DNA of 64,000 nt from Sinorhizobium chiapasense (GTDB taxonomy: Bacteria; Pseudomonadota; Alphaproteobacteria; Rhizobiales; Rhizobiaceae). The position numbers and the translations under genes are program-made. The stretch is taken from contig NZ_CP133148.1 of assembly GCF_036488675.1 (NCBI RefSeq), positions 1,984,001-2,048,000 of the forward strand, read 5' to 3'. The notes beneath the pieces are model-generated. The model was not told the DNA's origin. It searched no databases and saw nothing but the letters and a program-made list of their open reading frames with translations. Each line of letters begins with the position of its first letter. The first letter of the stretch is position 1. This document shows positions 1-6,913 of the stretch, in pieces.

Positions 1-10
1 AGGAGAGATC

Positions 11-562
11 ATGACGAGCATCATCATACTGCCCGGGATCGGCGGCTCGGGCGAGGCCCACTGGCAGACGCTCTGGGAGAAGGAAAATTCGCGCATGCAG
101 CGGTTCCGGCCGACGAACTGGGACGAGCCGGATCTCACCGACTGGATTTCCGCGCTGGAGCGTTCGGTCGCAGCGGTGCCCGCGCCGCCGATCCTCGTGG
201 CGCACAGCCTCGCCTGCCTCCTCGTCGCCCACTGGCAGCAGGCTTCCACGCTGCCGGTCGCCGGCGCGTTCCTCGTCGCGGTCCCGGATCCGCAAGGAGC
301 CGCGTTTCCGAACGAGGCGAAGAGCTTCGCGAACCCGCCGACGGAAGCGTTTCGTTTCCCCTCCCTCATCGTCGCCAGCGCCGATGACCCCTACGGCACC
401 CTCGACTACGCCTGCGCCCGTGCCCGCCAATGGCGAAGCCGCCTCGTCGAAATCGGCGCCCGCGGCCACATCAATGGTGCGAGCGGCCTGGGCGACTGGC
501 CGGAGGGGTCGAGCCTGCTGACGGAGTTTGCCGCGGAATGTGCACCGGAGCGAACTGTCTGA
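11..562 (+). CDS. RBBP9/YdeN-family alpha/beta hydrolase
   Basis: A 183-residue protein of the small serine-hydrolase family typified by RBBP9 and YdeN. The N-terminus (IIILPGIGGSGEAHW) is the usual first strand and loop. The nucleophile elbow is AHSLA near residue 66, where His replaces the usual first Gly of GxSxG. An acidic residue in SADDPYG near residue 122 and His in GHINGASG near 153 complete a plausible triad. Length fits the family (about 180 aa). The start is set by AGGAGAG immediately upstream. Substrate unknown; cytoplasmic, since no signal peptide is seen. Confidence 0.85.
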   Translation: MTSIIILPGIGGSGEAHWQTLWEKENSRMQRFRPTNWDEPDLTDWISALERSVAAVPAPPILVAHSLACLLVAHWQQASTLPVAGAFLVAVPDPQGAAFPNEAKSFANPPTEAFRFPSLIVASADDPYGTLDYACARARQWRSRLVEIGARGHINGASGLGDWPEGSSLLTEFAAECAPERTV

Positions 563-609
563 CGAGGACGACCGCACCATCAACGCGCACCTCACCCTGT
601 GCTCGTCCC

Positions 610-1686
610 TCACCCCCGCCGCTTGAGAATGGCGATGAACGCGAGGCCGCCGGCAAGGCCGGTGACGACGCCGATCGGCATGTCTTCGGGTGCCATGACG
701 ACACGGGCGACGAGGTCGGCGAGGATCAGCGTGAGCGCGCCGGCAAAGGCGGAGAGCGGGATGACGCGGACATTATCGCTGCCGGCAAAGAGGCGGACGA
801 AATGCGGGATCATCAGGCCGACGAAGCCGATCGCGCCGGAGAACGCCACCATCACGCCCGTGAGCAGCGCAGTGATGATGAAGAGCATCAGGCGGAAGCG
901 ACGCACCGGAATGCCAAGCGTCATCGCCGTCTCGTCGCCCATGGCGAGCGCATTGATCTCGCGCGCCCGGACTGTGAGCCAGCCGAGTGAGACGGCGAGC
1001 GCCAGCGCCGGATAGACGAGATGCGGCCATTGCGCGAGGCCGAGGCCGCCGAGCATCCAGAAGATCACCGTGTGCACGGCGCGCGGATCGCCGAGGAAGA
1101 TCAGGAGGTTGCCGGCCGCCGTCAGCGTGAAGGCGACCGCGACGCCGGAAAGCACGAGGCGATCGGCGCCGGTGCCGAGCACGCGGGTGACGAGCGCCAC
1201 CAGCGCGGTGGCGCCGAGCGCGCCGGCGAAGGCAAAGAGCGGCACCGTCGCGAGACCGAGGAGAAGACCGGTGTGGAGCAACGCGACGATCGCGCCGAGC
1301 GCCCCGCCCGCCGAGACGCCCAGGAGATGCGGATCGGCAAGCGGGTTGCGCGTCACCGATTGCAGCACCGCGCCGGTCACCGCAAGCCCGGCACCGACGA
1401 TCCCGGCGAGCGCCACGCGCGGCAGGCGCACGTCCCAGACGATGCTTTCGCGGCCGGCCGACCACAGGACCTCGACACTGCCCGGCGCGACCTTGGCGAC
1501 AATGATCGACCAGACGGTCGCGACCGGGATAGGCGCCGAACCGAGCGAGACGCCGGCGGTGACGGTGAGGCAAAGCAGAAGCAGTGCCGCGAGGATGAAA
1601 AGTGCGGTTTTCACGTCGGGTTGAAGCTTTCGGGTTTTCTCGGGGTCGAGGGACGGATGCCCAATCATAAAATTGATGAAAATCAT
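610..1686 (-). CDS. FecCD-family ABC transporter permease (cobalamin/siderophore-type)
   Basis: A 358-residue polytopic membrane protein of the BtuC/FecCD family. Visible family signatures include LPRVALAGIVGAGLAVTGAV, the NPLADPHLLGVSAGG segment, and a C-terminal GFVGLMIPH followed by GVVTGLAGG. It would form the inner-membrane channel for the binding protein and ATPase encoded just upstream on the same strand. A 410-bp gap with a repeat element separates it from the binding-protein gene. No strong ribosome binding site is visible at the first ATG, so the true start may be downstream (another ATG at 1668). The upstream riboswitch suggests a corrinoid or cobalt-related substrate rather than an iron siderophore; that is inference. 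Confidence 0.88.
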   Translation of the reverse strand: MIFINFMIGHPSLDPEKTRKLQPDVKTALFILAALLLLCLTVTAGVSLGSAPIPVATVWSIIVAKVAPGSVEVLWSAGRESIVWDVRLPRVALAGIVGAGLAVTGAVLQSVTRNPLADPHLLGVSAGGALGAIVALLHTGLLLGLATVPLFAFAGALGATALVALVTRVLGTGADRLVLSGVAVAFTLTAAGNLLIFLGDPRAVHTVIFWMLGGLGLAQWPHLVYPALALAVSLGWLTVRAREINALAMGDETAMTLGIPVRRFRLMLFIITALLTGVMVAFSGAIGFVGLMIPHFVRLFAGSDNVRVIPLSAFAGALTLILADLVARVVMAPEDMPIGVVTGLAGGLAFIAILKRRG

Positions 1687-1783
1687 ATGGTTGTACTAAT
1701 TCATTCTATGTCATCGTCAGCCGCCGCTTGTGGCCCTCATCAAGTGAGTTGCTTTGTTGATGCGTGGCAAAAAGATCAACTCC

Positions 1784-1990
1784 GTCATCCCTGTGCTTGT
1801 CACAGGAATCCAGCCGCGCCGCGTCGGCGGCGCGGGAGACTCCGCCGGCCCGATTGAGGGTTAGATTCGGGTTGCTCCGCAAGCCCTCCGACAGCCATCT
1901 CCTCCGCGGCGTCCAACCACTCAAGGCGCGTCATTCACGGCGCGACGCGCCGTGGCTGGATCCCTGTGACAAGCACAGGAATGAGGTTCT
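1784..1990. repeat. About 200-bp intergenic repeat with inverted ends
   Basis: Both ends carry the same sequence in opposite orientation: CCTGTGCTTGTCACAGGAAT at about 1789-1808 and its reverse complement around 1963-1982, each next to a GCCGCGCC/GGCGCG-rich stretch. One end of the same element recurs near 47231. It looks like a small non-coding palindromic repeat of the kind dispersed in rhizobial genomes. It lies between the binding-protein and permease genes of the corrinoid transporter operon. Confidence 0.7.
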
Positions 1991-2096
1991 GGTGGGAACC
2001 ATCATCTGCCAGCGCCGTGAAGCCGAACATTTCGACAGCCGAGATGCGGACGCGCCATCTCCCTTACGCGATGCTTCTTCACACGCCCCGGCCCAC

Positions 2097-3047
2097 TCAC
2101 ATCGCCTCGGCGTGAAAACTCCTCGCCAGCCGCCTGATCGTCTCGATGTTGCGCGGGCCCGGCGTCGCCTCGACATATTCTAGCACGACGAAGCGGTCGT
2201 CCTTCACCGCGTCCACGTTCCTGAAGGCCGGATTGCTCTTCATGAAGGCGATCTTCTGGTCTGCGGTCACCTCGCCGTAGTTGACGATGACGACCACTTC
2301 CGGGTTGCGGTCGATCACCGGCTCCCAGGAGATTTCCGTCCAGCTCTTCTCGACATCGTCCACGATGTTGACGCCGCCCGCCGCTTCGATCATCGCGGTC
2401 GGAATGCCGTAGCGCCCGGAGGTGAAGGGCTTTTCCTCGCCGGAGTCGTAGACGAAGACGCGCACTGGCCGCCGCTCGGCTCCCTTGATCCTGGCAGTGA
2501 TCTCGGCGAGCTCATTGCGATAGCCCTGAACCAGCGCCTCGGCCCTCTCCTCGACCCCGAAGATGCGGCCGAGGTTCAGGAGGTCGACGAACATGTCTTC
2601 CATCGTCGGTTTGCCCTTCGCCATGATGTGGATGCAGCTCTCGGTCAGCTCATAGACCTTGATGCCGAGGGGCATCAGCGTTTCCGGAGTCACCTCGCCG
2701 CCGACCTTCATGCCGTAGTTCCAGCCGGCGAAGTAGAAATCCGCATCGGCATTCAGCAGCACTTCCTTCGTCGGATATTTTTCCGCGAGTTCGGGCAGTT
2801 GCTTGACGCCCTCGCGCAGCCGCTCGTCCAGCGTCTTCCAGCCGGAAACGCCGGTGTAGCCGACCATGCGATCCTGCAGCTTCAAGGCCAGCATCATCTC
2901 GGTGAGATTGACGTCGTTGGAAATCGCCCGCTTAGGCGCGGCATCGAAGGTGACCTCGCGGTTGCAGCTCTTGACGGTGACGGGATGGGCGAGCGCCGGC
3001 ACGGCGGCAAGGACGAGCGCGCCGGCGGCAAGAAGAAGTCTGTTCAT
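2097..3047 (-). CDS. ABC transporter periplasmic substrate-binding protein (BtuF/iron-complex type)
   Basis: A 316-residue protein with a signal peptide (MNRLLLAAGALVLAAVPALA, cut before HPVTVKSC). It is followed by a class III binding-protein fold: RAISNDVNLTEMMLAL, DFYFAGWNYGMKVGG, and ARIKGAERRPVRVFVYDSGEE in the middle. The start codon overlaps the stop of the ATPase gene (ATGA), so the two are translationally coupled. With the downstream permease it makes a complete importer. The family includes vitamin B12, haem and ferric-siderophore binders; the cobalamin riboswitch upstream points to a corrinoid or cobalt-linked ligand. Confidence 0.87.
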   Translation of the reverse strand: MNRLLLAAGALVLAAVPALAHPVTVKSCNREVTFDAAPKRAISNDVNLTEMMLALKLQDRMVGYTGVSGWKTLDERLREGVKQLPELAEKYPTKEVLLNADADFYFAGWNYGMKVGGEVTPETLMPLGIKVYELTESCIHIMAKGKPTMEDMFVDLLNLGRIFGVEERAEALVQGYRNELAEITARIKGAERRPVRVFVYDSGEEKPFTSGRYGIPTAMIEAAGGVNIVDDVEKSWTEISWEPVIDRNPEVVVIVNYGEVTADQKIAFMKSNPAFRNVDAVKDDRFVVLEYVEATPGPRNIETIRRLARSFHAEAM

Positions 3048-3904
3048 TGGATTACTCCTGTGGAACGGGACGGTCGCGCGACGGGCATTGCGTCGGACCG
3101 CGAGAGCGTGAAGGAAAAGCGGGAAACCTGGCCCGCAGCATCGCCATGCGCGGTGGCATGGACGCCGAAGGCGGCCGAGAGCGCCGAAGGCTTCAGCACC
3201 GTCTCCGGCGGGCCGAAGGCGGCAAGCCGCCCCTCGGTCAGGATCGCGACTTCGGTCGCGAACTCGGCCGCGAGATTGATGTCGTGCAGCGTCGTGACGA
3301 TCGTCAGCTTCAGCGTCTGCAGGAGATCGAGGATTTCGAGCTGGTGGCGGATGTCGAGGTGGTTGGTTGGCTCGTCGAGGATGATGATCTTCGGTTCCTG
3401 GGCAAGCGCCCGGGCAATCAGCACCCGCTGCTTCTCGCCGCCCGAAAGCGTGGCGAACTGGCGGCGCGCCAGATGGGCAAGGTCGAGATGCTCGAGCGCA
3501 TGCGCCACCCGCTCGCGGTCGCGATCGCTCCAGCCGCTGATCCCCTCGCGACGCGGGATCCGCCCCATCATCACCACGTCGCGGACGCTGAAGGGAAAAT
3601 CGCCCGGCATTTCCTGCAGGACGACCGCAATCGTCCTTGCCGCCTCGCGCGCACTCATCGCCCAGAGGTTCACGCCGTCGATCTCGATACGGCCGGCGAT
3701 CGGCTCGACCGCCCGATAGAGGCAGCGCAACAGCGAGGTCTTGCCGGCACCGTTCGGGCCGATGATCGCGAGCCGGCTGCCCGGCGCGATGGAAAAACCG
3801 ATATCGCGGACGAGCCGGAGGCCGACGCGCGGCCCCCACACCAGTCCTTCGACGCGCAGGCTGGCGCCCGCGCCCCGCTGCAAGCTACTGAATTTGTCGC
3901 TCAT
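3044..3904 (-). CDS. ABC transporter ATP-binding protein (FecE/BtuD type)
   Basis: A 286-residue ATPase with Walker A GPNGAGKTS, signature LSGGEKQR, Walker B IIILDEPTNHLD and an H-loop in TTLHDINLA. The order of motifs and length match the FecE/BtuD family that energises iron-complex and B12 importers. The start at ATG 3904 is preceded by GGAGGG. The C-terminal 45 residues after the core domain are rich in Ser and Arg and may be poorly ordered. It lies 20 bp downstream of the DUF1636 gene and overlaps the binding-protein start by 4 bp. Confidence 0.92.
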   Translation of the reverse strand: MSDKFSSLQRGAGASLRVEGLVWGPRVGLRLVRDIGFSIAPGSRLAIIGPNGAGKTSLLRCLYRAVEPIAGRIEIDGVNLWAMSAREAARTIAVVLQEMPGDFPFSVRDVVMMGRIPRREGISGWSDRDRERVAHALEHLDLAHLARRQFATLSGGEKQRVLIARALAQEPKIIILDEPTNHLDIRHQLEILDLLQTLKLTIVTTLHDINLAAEFATEVAILTEGRLAAFGPPETVLKPSALSAAFGVHATAHGDAAGQVSRFSFTLSRSDAMPVARPSRSTGVIQ

Positions 3905-3923
3905 GAAAATGCCCTCCCCGCGC

Positions 3924-4334
3924 TCACTGCAGCAGCCCCGCGGTGTCCTCGGAAACGAGGAGCGCCGCCGGAACGCGCGCAAGGCCCTTGCCGTTGGCGC
4001 TGAACGCCGCAGCAGGGAAAGCGTCAAACACCTCGCCCCCGGCGCAGGCGGCGGCGAAGCTGACAAGATCGTCGATGTCTTCCTCCGGCGAGATGTCGCC
4101 GAAGAGATAGGTCGCCTTGCCGGTCGCTTGGAAGGCTATCGTGCAGGGCCGCGTGCAGGCGGTCATCGCGACCGTGCCGGCGATCGAGAAATCCCGGTCG
4201 AGCGGCCCGCCGAGCGCTGAAACGCTGCGGTTCAACTGCGCGAGCAGCTCGGCGCCGGGCCGGCATGGGCCTCCGGTGAAGCGGCAATCGGTGCAGAGCG
4301 TTATCTTGTGCTGTCGGAAGTCTGATTTCGCCAT
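3924..4334 (-). CDS. DUF1636 family cysteine-rich metal-binding-like protein
   Basis: A 136-residue soluble protein. Paired cysteines occur in CTDCRFTGGPC (residues about 13-23) and in MTACTRPC (about 58-65), a thioredoxin/ferredoxin-like arrangement typical of DUF1636. It is the first gene after the cobalamin riboswitch and so probably leads the transporter operon. Its function is not established; the Cys pattern and the company of a corrinoid-type importer suggest metal or cofactor handling. The start ATG 4334 has CGGAGAC upstream. Confidence 0.8.
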   Translation of the reverse strand: MAKSDFRQHKITLCTDCRFTGGPCRPGAELLAQLNRSVSALGGPLDRDFSIAGTVAMTACTRPCTIAFQATGKATYLFGDISPEEDIDDLVSFAAACAGGEVFDAFPAAAFSANGKGLARVPAALLVSEDTAGLLQ

Positions 4335-4454
4335 GGCTTGTCTCCGCCGGGCTGGGCCGGAGAGAAAATGGCGAAGATGCAAGGAGACGGTTGCCCGCCG
4401 AGCAGAAGCCAGTTCTTTTCCATCGGAACACCCCGTCCGTTGTGGTTGATCGGT

Positions 4455-4625
4455 TCGATGGCAGGTCTCCTGGCTCGCGGGTCGCCGCGCATTCACGTCT
4501 TCCCGGCCTTTTGCCAGTGACATGGTGTGAATGCGCTTTCCGCTCACAGTTGCGGGGGCAGCCACGGTTTCGGCCCCTCCTGGGTCGTCCTCACCGTGTT
4601 CCCTTTTCAGCCGCTTCCGGATCAC
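4455..4625 (-). promoter_or_regulatory. Cobalamin (AdoCbl) riboswitch
   Basis: On the minus strand the conserved elements appear in the right order: a GAGGACGACC-like arm, the core GCCACTG-like region (here GTCACTGGC), the central TGCCCCCGCAACTGTGA motif near 4541-4557, and the 3' B12 box AGCCAGGAGACCTGC at 4461-4475. It lies in the leader of the DUF1636-ATPase-binding protein-permease operon, about 120 nt before the first start codon. By family knowledge, bound adenosylcobalamin should lower operon expression. Confidence 0.93.
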
Positions 4626-4738
4626 GAAAGCAGCACCATCGCGCCCTTGGTGACATGAATCGCGGCGCGAGGCAACCAGCGGATGAAGGGAGAAAGGAGA
4701 TATCAACACGGGTGGGTGTCTCGTTGAGCGGTGCGTTC

Positions 4739-4753
4739 TGTTACGAAATAACA
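4739..4753. promoter_or_regulatory. Possible Fur/Zur-family operator
   Basis: TGTTA-CGAAA-TAACA is an inverted repeat with 5-bp arms and a 5-bp spacer, followed directly by TTACATTAC. The arms and spacing resemble Zur boxes of the TGTTA-N5-TAACA type. It lies upstream of the riboswitch leader and about 75 bp after the end of the LysR gene, where a promoter for the transporter operon is expected. The call rests on a short match only. Confidence 0.3.
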
Positions 4754-4826
4754 TTACATTACGCAAGACAGAAACGTCGTCGCGAGCTGGCTCCCGCCAA
4801 TGCGAAGGCAGCAAGGAGCGAACACC

Positions 4827-5708
4827 TCAGGCCGAAAACAGGTTCTCCGCTATGAAATCCACGAAGACCCGGAGTTTCGGCGACAGGTAGCGGCTGGAGG
4901 GCCAGAGGATCCGGAACGGGCCGGAATGTTCGACGTGGTCGTCGAGCACGCTGACGAGCGTGCCTTCGCGGAGCTGGCGGCGGATGCCGACATCCGGCAG
5001 GCAGGCGATGCCGAGCCCCTGCTCGGCCATGTAGATTAGCGGCTCGATGGTGTTGACGACCGCCGTCGTCGGCAACTCGATGTCCCTCTCCACGCCCCTG
5101 AGCGGCCAGCGCTCGAACTTGCCACTGGTCGCGTAGCGGTGCTGCAGGCAGGCGTGGGATTTCAAGTCTTCCGGAGTTCGCGGCACGCCTCTCACTGCAA
5201 AATAGTCGGGCGAGCCGACGAGCATGAGGCGGAAGGTGCCGAGCGAGCGGATCATCAGCCGCGAGTCGCTGACCTCGCCGGCGCGTACCACGGCGTCGAA
5301 GCCTTCGCCGATGACGTCGACGATGCGGTCGCTGAAGTCGAGGTCGAGCTCGATCTCGGGATAGGCACGCATGAAGGCCGAGAGCGCCGGCATCGTCAGC
5401 ATGCCGATGAGCGGCATGCTGACGCGCAGCTTGCCGCGCGGCGCGCCCTGCGTCTCAGCGATTTCGTGCTCCGCCGCTTCGACCTCCAAAAAGATGCGCC
5501 GGCAGCGTTCGAGAAAAAGCGCCCCCTCCGCTGTCAGCGTGATCGAGCGGGTCGAGCGATGGAAAAGCCGCACGCCGAGCCGTTCCTCCAGCCGCGCCAC
5601 CGCCTTACCAATTGCCGACGACGATACGCCCAGGTGCCGCCCGGCGAGCGTGAAGCTGCGGTTGTCCGCTGCCTGGACGAAAGCGTTGAGCGATCCGAGA
5701 CTGTCCAT
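4827..5708 (-). CDS. LysR-family transcriptional regulator
   Basis: A 293-residue protein with the N-terminal winged helix-turn-helix of LysR regulators: AFVQAADNRSFTLAGRHLGV then SSAIGKAVARLEERLGVRLFHRSTRS. A LysR substrate-binding domain follows from about residue 88. It is divergent from the polysaccharide deacetylase gene, with an inverted repeat in the shared 148-bp gap. By LysR custom it probably controls that neighbour and itself; the ligand is unknown. Confidence 0.92.
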   Translation of the reverse strand: MDSLGSLNAFVQAADNRSFTLAGRHLGVSSSAIGKAVARLEERLGVRLFHRSTRSITLTAEGALFLERCRRIFLEVEAAEHEIAETQGAPRGKLRVSMPLIGMLTMPALSAFMRAYPEIELDLDFSDRIVDVIGEGFDAVVRAGEVSDSRLMIRSLGTFRLMLVGSPDYFAVRGVPRTPEDLKSHACLQHRYATSGKFERWPLRGVERDIELPTTAVVNTIEPLIYMAEQGLGIACLPDVGIRRQLREGTLVSVLDDHVEHSGPFRILWPSSRYLSPKLRVFVDFIAENLFSA

Positions 5709-5720
5709 CTGCCAAACTCA

Positions 5721-5753
5721 ATTCCGGACATTTGGTCCGATGTCCTCGGAATT
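5721..5753. promoter_or_regulatory. Inverted repeat, likely LysR operator
   Basis: ATTCCGGACAT and ATGTCCTCGGAAT form an imperfect inverted repeat around TTGGTCCG. It lies 13 bp from the LysR start and about 100 bp before the deacetylase start. Position and symmetry suit a LysR binding site for the divergent pair. Confidence 0.5.
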
Positions 5754-5856
5754 ATAGCGCATTTTTCCGCGACATCGAGTGGCCTACCCTCAACGAACGC
5801 GGCAGATCGCCTCTTCACTGATCCGACCGCCCATGATTTCACTGAAGGAGAAAGCC

Positions 5857-6753
5857 ATGTCCCCGGTTTCAGCGGCACCACAGCACCACGACCGTTTCGA
5901 TTATTCCGCCATCATCGATCGTCCACCGCTAAGCTGGCCGGGCGGCGCAAGGGTTGCGGTCTGGGTCGTGCCCAATGTCGAGCACTTCCTGTTCGACCGG
6001 CCCTCGAGTTCCATCACGCAGCTGACCGCCGGCTTCGTGCCCGACGTGCTGAACTATTCGTGGCGCGATTTCGGCGCCCGCGTCGGCATCTGGCGGCTGA
6101 TGGAGGTCATGGACAAATACCGGGTGAAGGGCACCGTTGCCCTCAACTCCGACGTCTGCGAGCACTATCCGCGCATCATCGAGGCCGGCAAGGCGCTCGG
6201 CTGGGAGTGGATGGGCCACGGCACCAACAATTCCACGATGATCAACGGCCAGCCGGAGGAAGAGGAACGCCAGATCGTCAGAACCGTGATCGAGACGATC
6301 GAGCGTAGCACCGGAAGGAAGCCGCGTGGCTGGCTAAGCCCGGGCCTCACGGAGTCGCATCGCTCGCTCGACCTGCTCGCCGAAGCCGGCATCGAATATG
6401 TCGCCAACTGGGTCAACGACGAGCAGCCCTATCCAATGCGGGTGAAGAATGGCTCGATACTGTCGCTGCCCTACTCGGTCGAGATCAATGACTTTGCCGC
6501 ATTTCTCGAACAGGGCCAGAGCGGCGAGGCCTTTGCCCAAACGATCCGCGACCAGTTCGACGTGCTTTACGAGGACGGCGCGCAGACGGGGCGCGTGATG
6601 GCGATCTGCCTTCATCCGTTCCTGATCGGCCATCCTCACCGCAGCAAGCATTTCGCGAGCGCGCTGGCCCACATCACTTCGCGCCGCGAGGTGTGGCTGG
6701 CAACCGGCGGCGAAATCGCCGACTGGTACAAGAGGAACTATTTGAAGAACTGA
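5857..6753 (+). CDS. Polysaccharide deacetylase family (PuuE/allantoinase-like)
   Basis: A 298-residue NodB-homology-fold hydrolase. It begins DYSAIIDRPPLSWPGGARVAVWV, has RVGIWRLMEVMDKYRVKGTVALNSDVC as the metal-binding strand region, and GHGTNNS as the His-containing motif. This composition is typical of the PuuE/allantoinase-like branch rather than chitin deacetylases. An ORF extension upstream exists, but the ATG at 5857 has AAGGAG 7 nt before it and is preferred. It is divergent from a LysR gene. The substrate may be a ureide or related C-N bond compound; not certain. Confidence 0.85.
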   Translation: MSPVSAAPQHHDRFDYSAIIDRPPLSWPGGARVAVWVVPNVEHFLFDRPSSSITQLTAGFVPDVLNYSWRDFGARVGIWRLMEVMDKYRVKGTVALNSDVCEHYPRIIEAGKALGWEWMGHGTNNSTMINGQPEEEERQIVRTVIETIERSTGRKPRGWLSPGLTESHRSLDLLAEAGIEYVANWVNDEQPYPMRVKNGSILSLPYSVEINDFAAFLEQGQSGEAFAQTIRDQFDVLYEDGAQTGRVMAICLHPFLIGHPHRSKHFASALAHITSRREVWLATGGEIADWYKRNYLKN

Positions 6754-6758
6754 CCCCG

Positions 6759-6865
6759 CCGGCTCCTGCGCAATTCCGGACGGAACCCGCGACATGCCTT
6801 TCCTGGAATTAGAGCAATTCCAGGAAGGGTGTGTAACGGTTTTCCGTCCGGAATTGCGTAATTTC
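6759..6865. repeat. GCAATTCC...GGAATTGC palindromic repeat
   Basis: Copies of the palindrome built on GCAATTCC and GGAATTGC with an internal GGTTTTCCGTCCGG sit in the convergent gap between the deacetylase and SLC13 genes. The same unit occurs three times in tandem at 36391-36546. Confidence 0.7.
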
Positions 6866-6874
6866 AAAGAGTTA

Positions 6875-6913
6875 GATCATTTCACTGTTTCAAAGAAACA
6901 ATGAAATGATCTA
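6875..6913. terminator. Convergent hairpin between deacetylase and SLC13 genes
   Basis: GATCATTTCACTGTTTC pairs with GAAACAATGAAATGATC across a short AAA loop, giving a stem of about 16 bp. It lies at the 3' end of both convergent genes and reaches the SLC13 stop codon. It is AT-rich and lacks a long U-tract, so it may be a bidirectional processing or termination hairpin. Confidence 0.45.

Noticed and set aside
1021..1857. Long plus-strand ORF opposite the FecCD permease
   Set aside because: Arg/Asp/Glu-rich composition typical of the antisense of a GC-rich gene; no ribosome binding site, and the minus-strand permease is clear.
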